Below are positions 1 through 12,999 of a stretch of 64,000 nt of DNA, one piece after another (position 1 is the first letter of the stretch; each line of letters begins with the position of its first letter). This stretch comes from Nageia nagi. Taxonomy: Eukaryota; Pinophyta. The stretch is from positions 58,404,001 through 58,468,000 of the forward strand of contig JBITNC010000001.1 of the NCBI GenBank assembly GCA_050084985.1. Reading direction: 5' to 3'. The notes below the pieces were generated by a model. The model searched no databases and had not been told where the DNA came from. It saw only the letters and a program-made list of their open reading frames with translations. Both the position numbers and the translations under genes were made by a program.

Positions 1-284
1 CTACTTTGATTAAACACTTGATTAAACAAAACAAAGTTAGGAAAATTAAGAAAATTAAAATATACAATTCATGTTTCTCAAATAATAAAGATTAATTAAA
101 TTTATCAAAAAATATAAAAAGATAAACACATCATTATAATAAATGTTCATATAGGATATTTGTACATTAAATTATCCTCTAGTAAATATAAAACAAAAAG
201 ATAAAAAATGATTTCTATATACGATGATTGTATATTTTTATATCTATTAAGAACATAGAAAATAAAAAATAACAAAAATAATTG
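1..284. other. AT-rich leader upstream of gypsy element 1, no gene
   Basis: This stretch is very AT-rich and stop-dense in all frames. It lies directly upstream of the first readable gag sequence of gypsy element 1, so it is probably that element's untranslated leader. I see no primer-binding site and no LTR end in it. The 5' LTR, if it survives, lies outside the window. Confidence 0.4.
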
Positions 285-2900
285 CTCAAACTCGTTCTCA
301 AAGATCTCTTCAAGAACAAGAGCCTCAAGATGAATATGAATTCAAACAAGGAGAAGGCCTTAGATCTAGTTGGGCTCTTCTAAGAAAAGAAACACCTCGA
401 GATGAAAACCCTGGGGTACAAGAAAATCCTTTGGATAATTATTTACAAAAGGTTAGACAATGTTTAACACAATTAAGGATACCTCCATCTTCACCCCATA
501 TACATAGTCTTTCTTCTTATGGAAGACATTTGAGGGAAGATAAAACACCAATAGCAAAGGAACCACCTAATGATGAAGAAACAAAGGCACCTCCTTCAAG
601 AGCGTAGTTAGATGATACAATAATGCAAAGGGGTCCATTTATACTTAAGTATAATTGTGTTAAATGATACTTTCCATATGGGTGTTTAGTTCAATCTTAC
701 TTAAGAAGAGAAGATTATTCGCCCTCTATAATTTTGAGACAAATGGAGGATTTTGTTAGGATTTCCATACACACGAAAACTCCTATACCTCAAGCAATAG
801 ATAACTTTAAGGTATATGATGATTCTTATCATATCTTAAGATCAAACAACCTATCTCCTTTGCTAAGAATCCAATAAATTATTCAAGGACAACCAACTTA
901 GCCAAACTTACCAAGGTTTAAGTTGGAAGAAATACCTCCCTATACCCATAAGAAAGAACATGCACCTCAAAGAAATGTGTATCAACAAGGGAGTGTACAA
1001 CAATAAAATATGCAACAACAATCACAAGTATTGGCTCAATCCATTCAACAAGTAGGCAAACCAATAAAATTCACTCACCACCACCACCAGGTTCAAGCTC
1101 AATCAATGCCTAATATACATCAAAATATGAATATGTCAAATATTCAACATCATTGCAAGGTTCAAACTCAACTGGTTACAAATTTTACCTCAAAATATGA
1201 ATATGCCAAATATTCAACACCAAGGTCAAGTTACGATTAGTCAAGGTTTAAAGATGAGTAGTAAACCACCATTTGGGGCATGATCATTATCTCCTCAAAA
1301 CCATGGTGTGTATAGATATCAAGACCCCTACTTCGTTAAAAAGAAAGTAATGTCATTAAAAATGAGACAAGATCAACTTCAAAGATATCATCTTCTTTCA
1401 CCATAAGATAGGAAACAAGGATATCAATTTCCTCCTAGACCACCTCGTCAACCTCCACCACCATATACTAAAGGTTATTATGAGGCAAGGATGCCTTCAG
1501 AACATCGATATGAACCTACTCAAGGATACAAAGAAATAAATTATCCTATAGAAAAAGCATATCCAAGATATGAAGAATACCCTGGCTATTCACCTAATCA
1601 ATCAATGGAGAGGGTAACATAAGAAGATGATGATTTATACAAAAGATTAAAAGAATTAGAAAAAATATTAACTATGTAAGATAAACAAAAATTTTCTTAT
1701 GAGACAATTTGTAATGAACCAATTCATCCTATTGTTCCAAAGAAATAAATTCTTTATAAGTTTGAAATACCAAAAATTGATCCATTTAAAGGAAAGAAGA
1801 TCCTAAGGAACATCTGAAGAAATTCAAATATTCAAGTTACTTAATTTATAATTATGATGCATTAATGTTACATATCTTTCCTTTGATGCTTTCTGAAAAA
1901 ATAATGGATTGGTACAACTTACTAGAACATAGTATTAGCTCATACTCTCAGTTAGAAAATTTGTTTCTAGAACATTTCAAAATCAACATCAAAGATAAAA
2001 CCTCCATCATTGATCTCAAAAGACTACAACAAATTTTAGATGAATCAATTAGTGATTTCATTAGACAATGGAGATTGGTGTTGATGAGTATGCCTTATAC
2101 TTTGCCTCAGGAGGAGTTGATTAAGTTATTCAATCAAAGTTGCTTAAAACCTATTGCTAGTACATCGTTGATTCAATAACATAAAACCTTTGAAGAAGCT
2201 ATCTCTCAAGCGATCATTATTGAAAGAGTTAAAAGTAAAGATGGAGAGATAAAGATTAAGAATATATAAGGTTATGTTAAGAATAAAAATCAAATAGAGC
2301 AAGAAAATAAATAATTACTGCTAAATAAAGTTTCAATTGTAAAATATATGGAACCATCATCATCTTAAAATGTCAAAAAAAGTTTAATCCTAGAAGAAAA
2401 TATACACCTTTATCATAACCTCTTTATGATATTTTGAAAAAATTATGTTATCATCAAATAATTACTTTGCCTAAAATAAGGCCAAAAAACCCTAGAAGTA
2501 AGGAAAGTAGATGGTATAATGAAGAATAATTCTATCATTTCCATCATCAAAAGGGTCACAATACAAACAAGTGCCAAATGCTACAAAATATAGTCCAAGA
2601 CTTAATCAATAATGGGAAGTTAAAGGTGGATAATCATGTTGCAATTGCTAATCAAAATTTGAAAATTTACCAAAACCCACTTCCACAACATCTAACTAAT
2701 AGCATTTCATTATGTTCAATTGAAAAACAAGTGATACATAAATTGAGTCAAGATGATTCAAATTTCATAGGCATGATAAATATTGCTACAAGAGATCAAA
2801 AGATACAAGGGAAAAAAATTGATGTACCAAATAATCAACAAGTTAAGAATCATATGCCACCCACATCCCTACACCATAACCTCCTAAAGTCTCTATAAAA
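285..2900 (+). pseudogene. Degenerate Ty3/gypsy gag (element 1)
   Basis: Broken gag of a + strand Ty3/gypsy retrotransposon; an intact gag would form the virus-like particle. A long N-terminal part (about 285-1250) is rich in Gln, Pro and charged residues. The retrotransposon gag domain follows at about 1750-2260, with its usual core (SEKIMDWYNLL, then an FIRQWR motif near 2060). A CCHC-type knuckle remnant lies at about 2540-2580: HFHHQKGHNTNKC with the first Cys replaced by Tyr. The reading frame is cut by many stops and at least one frameshift near 1800, so no full protein is possible. Protease and RT of the same strand follow. The family call rests on the order of domains and on the gag and knuckle wording; I am confident of gypsy, less so of the lineage. 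Confidence 0.8.
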
Positions 2901-2987
2901 TGTTCTCTACAACAACAACTAAAAGGCTCATAAGTAAAAGTTATCCTTGTTTGAATTGTTACAACAGCCTAAAGATCATAGAGATGT

Positions 2988-3625
2988 GTGAAACAAATAT
3001 TACAAACAATTGAAATAGACATTTATAATCTTGAGAGTTTTGCAACCTTTGTGGGAAATTTTACGACAAATAAAAAACCTAAAATAATATTTTATGATCA
3101 TGGACTAAAGGATCCTAAAGAAATACAAGGATCAAATCCACCATTGCATATTATAACCAAGGTTGATGGAAAAATATTTAAAATAATCTTGGTTGATGGA
3201 GGATTAGCTATTAATATTATTTCAACAATTGCATTTAAATATTTCTTTCTCACATATTTGTGTACCATCTCTTCAATTAAAAGCATTTAACAATGCTTTA
3301 TGTTCAACAGTAGGGTCAATTTCATTACCTATCATTGTAGGATCAAATACAATATAATATTCTCTTAGGAATACCTTGGATCAAAGATATGCTATGTGTC
3401 CCATCCACATATCATAATTGTTTGAAATATATTCATGGAGTAGTACATTGTGTACCTGGAGATGATAAACCATATTCACATTGTAACACTACTTATGTAC
3501 CTAATGATATAGCTTTACCATCCACTCATTTTTTCACAATACCATTACCAAAGAATGAGACATTGGTAATTAATATCGATAATAATGATCATAATTCCTT
3601 AAATATGTTAAAAGAGAAGTAAGCT
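2988..3625 (+). pseudogene. Degenerate gypsy aspartic protease (element 1)
   Basis: Retroviral-type aspartic protease remnant, which in an intact element would cleave the Gag-Pol polyprotein. The active-site loop is visible at about 3185-3215 as LVDGGLAINII; plant gypsy elements often have DGG here, so the catalytic Asp is kept. Downstream, at 3389-3622, is the post-protease stretch with the wording VPSTYHNCLKYIHGVVHC that is common in this retroelement group. The two halves are in different frames, and a stop follows the active-site part at about 3290. It sits between gag and RT as expected. Confidence 0.72.
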
Positions 3626-4790
3626 ATTAATCAACCTAAATTAATTAATGATTATCAAGAAGTTTTACAATAGAAAATAACTCCCATACCATAAGAAAAA
3701 GAATCTTCAGAAGAAAGAGCTCATAAACTAGATAAATATAACAAAGCTTCCTTGTCAAAAGATCCATCCTAAGTGAACATCTCAACTCAAATTAATGATG
3801 TTAAAGATGATACATTATCCAATATATATCCAATGATGATAAAGTTATATAATTTGGGTATAGGGGAGTATGAAATTAATGATGTAATATTCAATATTCC
3901 TTTAGCTCAAGTTATTATACAACCTAGAGAATCACCTAGTGTGGTGGGGCAATTTGTGCCACTGGGAAGTGAGGCTAATCAAACATTGTTTGTATATGTA
4001 GGTCCTATAGAATCAATACCAACTCCTTTACCTAAAATTAATGAAGGTGTATTTTTAATTCATTAGAATACTTGTCACCTTTCATATGATCCTTTTTTGA
4101 GTTATACTTTCATATATGTCAATGGAAAGGACATGATTTAGGTCGATATGAATAAGGACCTTGATAAATAATTGATATTCATTGTCAATTACCATCTAAT
4201 ATAATAGGTTAAAGGTATAAAAGAGAGAATAAAAAATATTTTGTTGTAAAAATGGTTGAGTTAGAACCAAAAAACCTTGATAATGAAGAATTAATTCAAA
4301 GTTTTGAAAGGATCACCAATCATAATGAAATAGAGTTTAACATATTGATACCTAAATATGTATTTTGCAACATGGTATAGATTGAAGAAATATTTGATAA
4401 AGTTTCAAAAATAATATTTTTTGATTGGTCTGGAAGTGATGAGTTTGAATCATGGAGTCCATTAAGTTCAAATAACTCTTCATCACATTTCATGGTTAAC
4501 GAAGATACTATAGACTATTCACTCATTTCCAATAACCCAACAATACAATAATTTAAAGATATAAATGTTATATTTTAAAACTTTTAATCCATCATAAATA
4601 CAACCTTAATTGAGAAAAATATTGGTGAATATGAGTAATATAACCTAGATGATAAAAATTGGATTCCAATACCCAACCAATTGGAAGAGGGATCCCATAT
4701 GCTAATTGAAGACAAAATTGAAGTAGATTTAAGTGATTATCATAGTAATCCTAAAATTATTCAATTAGAAAAGTCCTTAAATGAAAGAGA
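3626..4790 (+). pseudogene. Protease-RT linker of gypsy element 1
   Basis: Low-conservation linker between protease and reverse transcriptase. The longest open stretch is 3773-4066 (97 codons). Acidic, Asn/Ile-rich peptide continues to about 4790 with frequent stops. I recognise no catalytic motif. It is assigned to the element only because it keeps strand and position between two clear pol domains; similar acidic linkers occur in the gypsy copies at 57-58 kb and 63 kb of this window. Confidence 0.5.
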
Positions 4791-6290
4791 AAGAGAAATG
4801 TTCATGTCCATTCTTAAATAAAAATATAAAGTATTATTTACATGGTCTTACATAGATATGCTTGGGTTGGATTCAAAATTAGTAGTACACAACTTAGGCC
4901 TTAAAAAAGATGCTAAGCCTATTAAGCAAACGTTATGAAAAATGAATCCCATAATAGCATTAATGGTAAAAGAAGAATTACAAAATATATTGAAAGTTAA
5001 ATTTATCCAACCTATTGATTATTCTGATTGGATATCTAATATGATTCTGGTTAAAAAAACCCAATGAAAAGATTCGTGTTTTCATAGATTTCAAATATCT
5101 CAATAAAGCATGTCCAAAAGATGATTTTCCACTTCCAAATATTGATAATTTGATTGATTCTATGGATGGATATGAAATTATCTCACTAATGGATGGTTTT
5201 TTTTTAGATATAATAAGATAAAAGTGGGTACAAAAGATCAACATAAAGTAGCATTCACCACACCTTGGGGAATTTTTGTTACAAAGTAATGCCCTTTGGT
5301 TTAAAGAATATTGGGGTAACTTATAAAAGACCAATGACATATATATTCCATGACTACATGAATGAAATCATGTATGATTGTGTAGATGATTTATTAGCTA
5401 AATCTAAAATTAGAGAATAACATCTAAAAGTTCTTATAAAGATCTTTGATAGGTTGTTGAAACACAATGTTAGACTAAACCCAAAGAAATGTGTCTTCAA
5501 AGTTACTTTAGGAAAGTTAGTCAATTTTATTATATCAAGACAAGGAATTTAAGTAGATCCCAATAAAATAAAATCCATAGTAAATATGCCCCCTCCTTCA
5601 AATATAAAATAATTACAAAGTTTGTAAGAAAAACTACAAGCAATAAAGTGCTTTATATCACAATTATCTAATAAATGCAAACCTTTTAATAAATTGTTAA
5701 AAAAGGGAATCATTTTTCACTAGGAAAATGAACAATAAGAAGCATTTGATAAAATAAAATACTATATTTTATCACCACCAATGTTAATCACTCCAAGGGA
5801 AGGAGAAACATTTTTACTTTATTAATCAACCACAAAAATTGCCTTAGGCATCATGCTTGCTCAAAAGTATAAAAATAACAAATAATAAGCCATATCCTAT
5901 CTTAGTCAAACTCTATTTGATTTCAAGATAAGATATGTATACATGGAAAAGTTATGTTTAGTGATAGTTTTTGCAACAAACAAAATCAAGAATTACATGC
6001 TTACCCTTACAACTTATGTAATCATTAAAGTAGATCCATTGAAATATATGATGAATAAAACCTACCAAAATATAAGAACATCCAAGTGGATCATGCATTT
6101 AACAAAATTTGATTTGTAATTCATAATTCAAAAATATATAAAAGGTCAGGTTATAGTTGATTATCTTGTAAATGCAACATTGCAAGATGATAAACCTCTT
6201 GTAATCAAATTACCAGATGAACATATATTCCAACTAGATGAAATGGAAACTCTTGTTGATCCTGAAGAAAAATGGGATATGATTTGATAG
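4791..6290 (+). pseudogene. Degenerate gypsy reverse transcriptase (element 1)
   Basis: Reverse transcriptase of element 1, which would copy the element RNA into DNA. The landmark order of plant gypsy RT is readable across several frames: the LGLDSKLVVHNL lead-in at about 4860, FIQPIDYSDWISN near 5005, VFIDFKYLNKACPKDDFPLP near 5080, FGLKN-like wording near 5295, and the catalytic box as CVDDLLAKSK near 5380-5405. Plant gypsy RTs usually have YVDD, so one residue of the box is changed while both Asp are kept. The connection region continues to about 6290. Several stops and frameshifts make it non-functional. Confidence 0.85.
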
Positions 6291-6690
6291 TTCTCAATGT
6301 GAACAAAGTGAGGGTGCCAATGTGGTATTTATTACACCATAAGGGGTACCCATACCATATTGTTTCAAATTAACTTTCCCATGCATGAATAATAATGTTG
6401 AATATGAAGCTTTAATACTAGCTATGAAGATCACCATAAAATTAAAAATAAGGTAAAATTCATTGGTGACTCGTTGTTAATAGTAAATAAAGTTAAAGGA
6501 ATTTTTCAATGTAAAGAATTATTACTTCAAAAATACAAGAAACTAGTAGATACACTACTATAATCATTTGAAAAATATGAGATAGAAGCACCTAAATCAA
6601 CTAATAGATTTGTTGATGCTATGAATTCAATTGGATCCTTAATACCATAAGATCTTCATTGATGTACCATTCACATTGAAATAATTCAAA
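6291..6690 (+). pseudogene. Degenerate gypsy RNase H (element 1)
   Basis: Remnant of the RNase H domain that removes RNA from the RNA:DNA hybrid. It reads FDSSQCEQSEGANVVFITP followed by a stop, then GVPIPYCFKLTFPCMNN and VEYEALILAMK. These match the usual gypsy wording around the first catalytic Asp and the catalytic Glu of the EYEAL motif. After about 6440 the frame shifts and the domain becomes hard to follow. It sits directly between RT and integrase. Confidence 0.7.
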
Positions 6691-6929
6691 TTACCAAATC
6701 TTCCTTGGATGCAAATGATGAATAAAATGAAGTCTTGGATGTTACCATAAAATATAAAAATTTATAGCATATTCAATTAGTTAAATTCTTGAAAGATGGA
6801 GTCTTACCTCATGATTTAACTAAATTAACTAAAAAACATTCAAATTAAAAGCTTTTCATTATTACATGCTAGGGGATGTACTATGTCATAGGCATTTTTA
6901 TGGTATATTACTTAGATATTTAGAATGGG

Positions 6930-8035
6930 AAGATTCATAAATCATAATCTCATGTGCACATGATAGTTTATGTGGAGGACACTTTAGTAGTCAAACCATC
7001 ATGAAATGATTAATGTGCATGGGATACTATTGGCCTACAATGGAACATGATTATGTCAAATATGTTAAGAAATATTTTAAGTACCAACAATATGCCAATG
7101 TATATATTCAACTATCACAAGCCTTACAACCAATGCAATCATTATGTCCATTCTCAAGATGGACATTAGAGACATTATAGGTTAGATTTTTCCCACCTCA
7201 TCCAATGGTTATAAATTTATAATTAAAGCTATAGAATATTTTAGAAAATGGGTTGAGGTTATCCCTATGATTTCCACCAAAGGTTTTAAAATAGCAAAAT
7301 TCATATAACATCACATCATATGTCATTTTTGGATTTTGGAATTTTGGCTCAAATTGTGATGGATAATAGAAAAAAATTCAAAAATAAAGAGATATTAGCT
7401 TTGTGTAAAGGATACCACATCAGAATTAGTTTCTCAATGCCCTACTATCCTCAAGGGAATGGCTAAGCTGAAGCCACAAACAAAACCATTAGAAGTATTT
7501 TGCTAAAAATAGTTAACAATTCTCATAGAGATTAGCATGCAAGGATCTTGCACACTTTATGGGCATATCGTACTAGCATTAGAACTCCTACTAGGGTAAT
7601 CCCATTTTCTTTAGTTTATAGGGAAAAAGTGGTACTACCATTGGAAATTGAAATTCCCTCTTTACGCATCATATCACAATATTATATAACAAATGAAGCA
7701 ACCCATCAAACTAGACTAGATCAATTATTATTATTGGGTGAAAGGTGAATTCATGCATTAGAACATATACAAAATTATTAAAATTGTATAAAGAAATCTT
7801 TTGATGAAAAAGCTAAAATTCATGAATTTAATATAGAAGATTTAGTGCTTAAATAAAATCAACAAACACCATGAATGGAACGTTAACTTCATGATAAGTT
7901 TTCCCTTAATTGGTTAGGACCATATATTATTAAGAAGAAATTTGGTTCAAGGGATTACCAATTAGTTGATATGGAAGGAAATAATGAGTGTGACCCCATA
8001 AACATCACACATATTCATATTTTTTATAGATAAAA
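6930..8035 (+). pseudogene. Degenerate gypsy integrase (element 1)
   Basis: Integrase remnant, which would insert element cDNA into the genome. The zinc-binding N-terminus reads as HDSLCGGHF near 6960 and GYYWPTMEHD near 7020. In the core the wording MPYYPQGNG, a stop, then AEATNK marks the catalytic Glu region near 7440-7480. The open stretch 7548-7748 carries LWAYRTSIRTPTRVIPFSLV, the usual tail of the core. The C-terminal part ends at about 8030 with a DYQLVDMEGNNE motif. Many stops are present. Together with gag, protease and RT it fixes the element as Ty3/gypsy (RT before integrase). Confidence 0.85.
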
Positions 8036-11000
8036 ATATTTATCAATTTGTAAATATTGTAAATATAGTTCAATTAAGTAAATATTATACAAAATATTCA
8101 TAGATATGCATAAATTAGACAAAAATGATGAAAAAAAGGAGTAAAAATATTCACATACCATCAAAAAGAAGAGTAATATGAAAAAATTTATGATTTGAAA
8201 GGTAAAGATATCTAGGAGATAGAGCCATATCCAAATTGATAAAGTTCACTTTTCAAGGGGCTCAAAATTTGCTTTGACTACCTATTGACATACAAAAAGA
8301 ATTTGGATTTGAATTATTATCTAGGTAAATATGATGGATGATAAATATGTGTTAAAGAAGATAATCTTGATATTTATATAGATTGAGTTGTGTACTTCTT
8401 GGACTATTGGCATTATCACACATAATCAATACATAAAATAAATTTGTTATGCTTGTATTGGCCCATTACAGCACCTAGACTCATACTTGATTACACTTTT
8501 AATGATTGGGTTTTAAACATTACATATTAAAATCTACAAATTTTACACCTAATTATGACTTGGATGAATCAACTTGTAGGAGTTTGTGTCATCAAAAATT
8601 GATATATGATTTTTTCTCCTACATTTATGGCCAAAATATCAATTGATATTTTTCACATTTGAAATCAAGGTTCCATTATCCTCCCTTTTATGATATTCAA
8701 AGAAAATATTCAACACTTAAACAATCAAGAGATTTGCAAACACAATTCAAATCTGATTATGCTAATCCAGATTTCATGGATAGGTATAGATGAGATGATT
8801 AGATGATGTTACTTTGAAAACATCCTTCACTTATTTCTCACTTTCTAGGTTTGCCAAAAGATATTCAACAAGTGATAGCCATGAATTATTATGAGAGTTG
8901 TACATCAAATGCATGGGAATTGAGAACAAATGATTTTAAGAGTTGCAATTGAAATAATAGCACAAGAAATTTGGATGGAACAAGAATCTGAAATGAGTTC
9001 ATTACAATGGTTCCATTTACATTGGCCCTATAACAAACCCAAAATTGTGATTGATTGTATTGAAGATCTTAATATCAAATATATGGGTAATTCTTTCATT
9101 TTGACTTTAGTTGTTTTAGATCAAGTATTGTCATATCTTATGACATTCTTTTCAAAAGATGAAATTGTATATAATTATAGTTCATTGTTCAGTAATAGTT
9201 GTTGTGTGAACAATTCTTTGAATGTGAAGGTGCAATTTGAACAAATTAGTCAACATTTAAATAAGTGAAAATAAATCAAAATTATTTACCATAAACATTT
9301 TTCTAACACTATCAACAAAATCAATTTTGATGCTTCTATAGGGACTCTTATTCTATACTTCCCATCATGGACTTCTCCATTGCCATCAATTCCATCACCC
9401 ATCACTTCATTATATCCTACATACATACCATCCTTCCTGATACTTCTTGAGGTACATATTGGAGTTTCAAATTCATCTATGAAATCTAAGATAATTATTA
9501 TAAATTTTAAACCTAAACCATCACCACCACCACTCATTTCATACCCCATTCATTCTCAAACATCTATTTTGGGATAAATTCCCCTTCATATTTGATTGCA
9601 ACCTCCTTACCATTATTTATTATATCTTGGATGGTGGATTATTCATAGGAAATGTGTTTACCAACATCATTCAAGGATTGTAAATCACCTTCCATTGTAA
9701 AAAATACAAAAAACAACAAAAATTACAAAAAATAACAAAAATATTAGAAAAATATAAAAAAAATGATAAAACATTTGGTATACATATGTATGTGTTGTGT
9801 ATATATATCACTTCATATTTGCATTCTTGTTGATTTATCTTCATGTAAGCAAAAACTTTATATATGTTGTCTCTCTAAAAAACTTTATCCAATTTCTAAA
9901 AATTTGCATATAATGTTGTTGGTTGTTGATAAGTTTTTTAACACTAACATTTCTAGACCAACCAATCAGGGGGTATTCTATCCATATCAAATTCCACAAA
10001 CTCCTTAGGAATTATCTTCCCCTTACATCCCACATTCACCATGCACATTTTCGATTGATCATAAAGAGAGTCAAGTCCTATAATTGGATGTAGACACAAA
10101 CCATTTTTCTAAGTTACTTGAGGGTGTTAAATATAAGATTTTATATATGAAAGCATTATCAATTCTATTAGATAAATCTAATCATGCTTACAATATTTTA
10201 AAAAATTCCTTTTTGGTGAGCCTATATATTGAGCACATGTTGGGGAACTTGCACAATTTATGACATACCTAGTGAACAGTTTCTCCAAAATCTCATAAAC
10301 CTATTTTCTAGACTAGATTTCATATGGAGGATCATGATTAATGCCCCTATCAATACATTTATTTGTATACTTGTTAAATTTTGTAGACCACCATCCTTGT
10401 ATCATCAAGATCTTTTTAACGAACTCACCATTGCCCATATAATATATGCAACTATTTTTTATTGGAACTCTATATTTTATGTGTCTATCATTCACAATGT
10501 CACACATTGGACAATTGACCATACTATCCGTACTCATTTTCATTTTCATCCCATCTCTCATAGTCATCTACTGCAAATCCTTAGTTGACGTAGGATCATT
10601 ATATATAGGTTTAAGAGAATTAAAGATAAAAATAAAAATATTTATATATATAATTCAAAAATATCAAAATATCCAAAAAATAAGATATTTTCAATATCCA
10701 AACAAATCAAAAAAATTACTAAAAATTAAAAAAACATATATGTACATATTTTATCTATTATATGTATACACACTCAAAAAATTATTTTTGAAGTGTCTTG
10801 GCTATTGGGTGCATTGTCCTACATGTTCACATTATACCATATAAATATGTTCATTTTATCCATTCTATTACTTCCATTGTTACAAAAATATTAAATGCCA
10901 AACATGATGATTTTAGAAACTTACCAAGTGGTATATACAAATTACATATCCATCCACATACATTTATATATATATAATTGTATGTATAAATAAGAAGTAA

Positions 11001-11220
11001 TATTATGAATATAATATTCATATTCCACTTTATCAACATATCTTTTGCAAAGTTTTTGAAACTTAGAATGATAAACAAACATAACTATGATACATATTTA
11101 GAATATTATGAACTCACACACATATTTATATTTAAAATCTTGAAATAATAAAAAACTAGATGTTCCTTTACAATAATTTTGAGTGTTTATTCTCCTATTA
11201 CTTCACTTCATCCTGAACCC
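8036..11220. other. Long AT-rich stretch after gypsy integrase, no recognised gene
   Basis: Only short open frames are seen, the longest being 119 codons; none resembles a family I know. 8930-9268 (+) reads as 112 residues without a recognisable motif. Two minus-strand frames, 9286-9549 and 10313-10567, share a short KYR-x-VPI-like word but nothing more. Position suggests it is the 3' untranslated part of gypsy element 1 or sequence inserted into it. Confidence 0.4.
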
Positions 11221-11224
11221 AAGA

Positions 11225-11335
11225 GCTAGGATAGAGGAAAAGAGAATAAAGAGAATAGAAATAAAAATATGCATATAGATAGAAAAAGATCCAAAAAAAA
11301 GGCAAAAAGAAAAAGAAAAAAGAGAAGTAGAATTA
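11225..11335. repeat. Purine-rich low-complexity tract
   Basis: About 110 bases in which the + strand is almost all A and G (runs such as GAGAATAAAGAGAATAGAAA and AAAAAGAAAAAAGAGAAG). This is a simple-sequence tract. It could be mistaken for a polypurine tract, but no LTR start (TG) with a matching partner follows it. Confidence 0.6.
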
Positions 11336-11899
11336 TTGGGTTATTACAGTATCCTCTATCAGGGCTATGAATGCCTAACTAGTAATAGAGAAAGGTTGTA
11401 ATAGGATCTAGGGATTAGTCTTCATCGACACTATAGATGCATGTCTAGCAGTGAGGTATATCTTACAAAGTGGTGACATGTCCAATATCCATGATGGACC
11501 TCCATAAATTTCATATAGATGAATCAATTTACATATTTTATGCTCTTGAAATATTAAATTTGTGAGCATCAAGATAAGTAAATGAACATCATTGCATACA
11601 TACAAGTTCATAGTAAATTTATGTTTATTATAACCTTGTTTTATATCACCCCTAGTAGAGGAAAACAAAATAAAATATTATTTGATGAAGTTAATATTGA
11701 ATGTATTATTTATTATACTTCTTTATTATATTATCCATTCATTCCACCTAACAATATATACATTATTATTATAATCTTGGTAAGTTATTAACATGTTATG
11801 TTTGACATACATATAGTTATGTCATTCATTCATTTATCTATTTTTCATGAGTATAAATTCACAATTTCATACATTCACACATCCACATATTCCCTACAT

Positions 11900-12310
11900 C
11901 CACCTTTATGGGTTGTTAAAATTTGAGGTGCTTCCACATTCCTTGGGAAAAAGAGCAACTAATTGTTCTCCCCATTGATATGAAAGTTAATATTAGTGTT
12001 GTTAAAACCTCTTGCTTATACCTTTATCTACAAGATCAAGAGAGAAATTGTTCCTAGTAGACTAATAGAAGTCAACCCTAGAACATTGTTAAATTTCGTG
12101 GCTTCCATTATTCTTGGGATTGAGAATAAGAAATTATTATTCCCATTAGATTTGGAAGTTGATGTTCTTTTCTTACCATGTTCCCTATCATTTCAACCAC
12201 CTTGAACATCGTTAAATTTTATAGCTTCCATCTTTCTTTGGGATTGAGAGCAAGTAGTTTCTCTTCCCTTTGAATTGGAAGTTGATGTTCTTCTTCTCAT
12301 TACACTCATT
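11900..12310. repeat. Three diverged tandem repeats of about 120-170 bp
   Basis: Three imperfect copies share the order TTGTTAAA, GCTTCCA, TTCTTGGGATTGAGA and then GAAGTTGATGTTCTT, starting near 11912, 12090 and 12208. The second and third copies are closest. Read on the minus strand they give a repeated Ser/Thr/Lys-rich peptide containing RTSTS and MEA-x-KFN. They lie downstream of the minus-strand PMD pseudogene, so they could be the decayed 3' end of that gene, or just a minisatellite. Confidence 0.55.
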
Positions 12311-12990
12311 ATCATCATCTTAGAAATTATATATACTATCTCATATGTGTTATCCCATTACAATTGTTTAAACCATATATGAAAAATAACCAAGAATAGA
12401 AAATAATGATATTTGATTTTGTACTATGATAAATAAATTTTTTTCCCAACCATAACAACATTAGCTTAAGCATGATAAATAACCACTAATTATTAAACAT
12501 TTACATCAATCATCAATAATTATCACATCAAATGAAATTGATTGATAAAAATATACATCAATATATTGAACATTACATCAATGTAAAACAAGATAATATA
12601 AATCTAATATGCATATGTAAAAAACTCAGGTATATTATTCATCACCATATCTAGAAAAATAACACATCATTAAAACAATCATCATATTGAGAAATAACTA
12701 CAAAACACATAAATACAATAAATATATTATTCATTTTCACAATATCTAGGAAGATAATATAGCATCAAATCATCATCATATAGGACATAATCATAATCAT
12801 AAAAGCATGCATGATATATATATATTCAAAAAATAATTATACAATATCCATTGACCAATCAAAAAATAATAATAGCATCCATCCGATGAAGCTAGATCAT
12901 GACCACCATGATCCAAAAAATGAATATAAAAATACTATCATCATAGATATAAGTCCATAACATCATATCAAATGTCTAACATGCAATGAA
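12311..12990. other. A-rich stretch with a weak internal duplication, no gene
   Basis: No open frame of note. A segment near 12620-12690 (TATTATTCATCACCATATCTAG) is echoed near 12725-12800 (TATTATTCATTTTCACAATATCTAG), a diverged duplication of about 105 bp. Otherwise there is only AT-rich simple sequence. Confidence 0.4.
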
Positions 12991-12999
12991 AATAATAAC

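Noticed and set aside
8930-9268. 112-codon + strand open frame
   Set aside because: No motif, no neighbouring context as a gene, and a length expected by chance in the less stop-rich parts of the region.
10229-10844. Overlapping open frames on both strands (119, 132 and 84 codons)
   Set aside because: Mutual shadows in AT-rich DNA. None has a known domain, and the KYR-x-VPI word shared with 9286-9549 is too short to use.
11225-11335. Purine run as a polypurine tract of gypsy element 1
   Set aside because: Far too long and followed by no LTR-like start; better explained as simple sequence.
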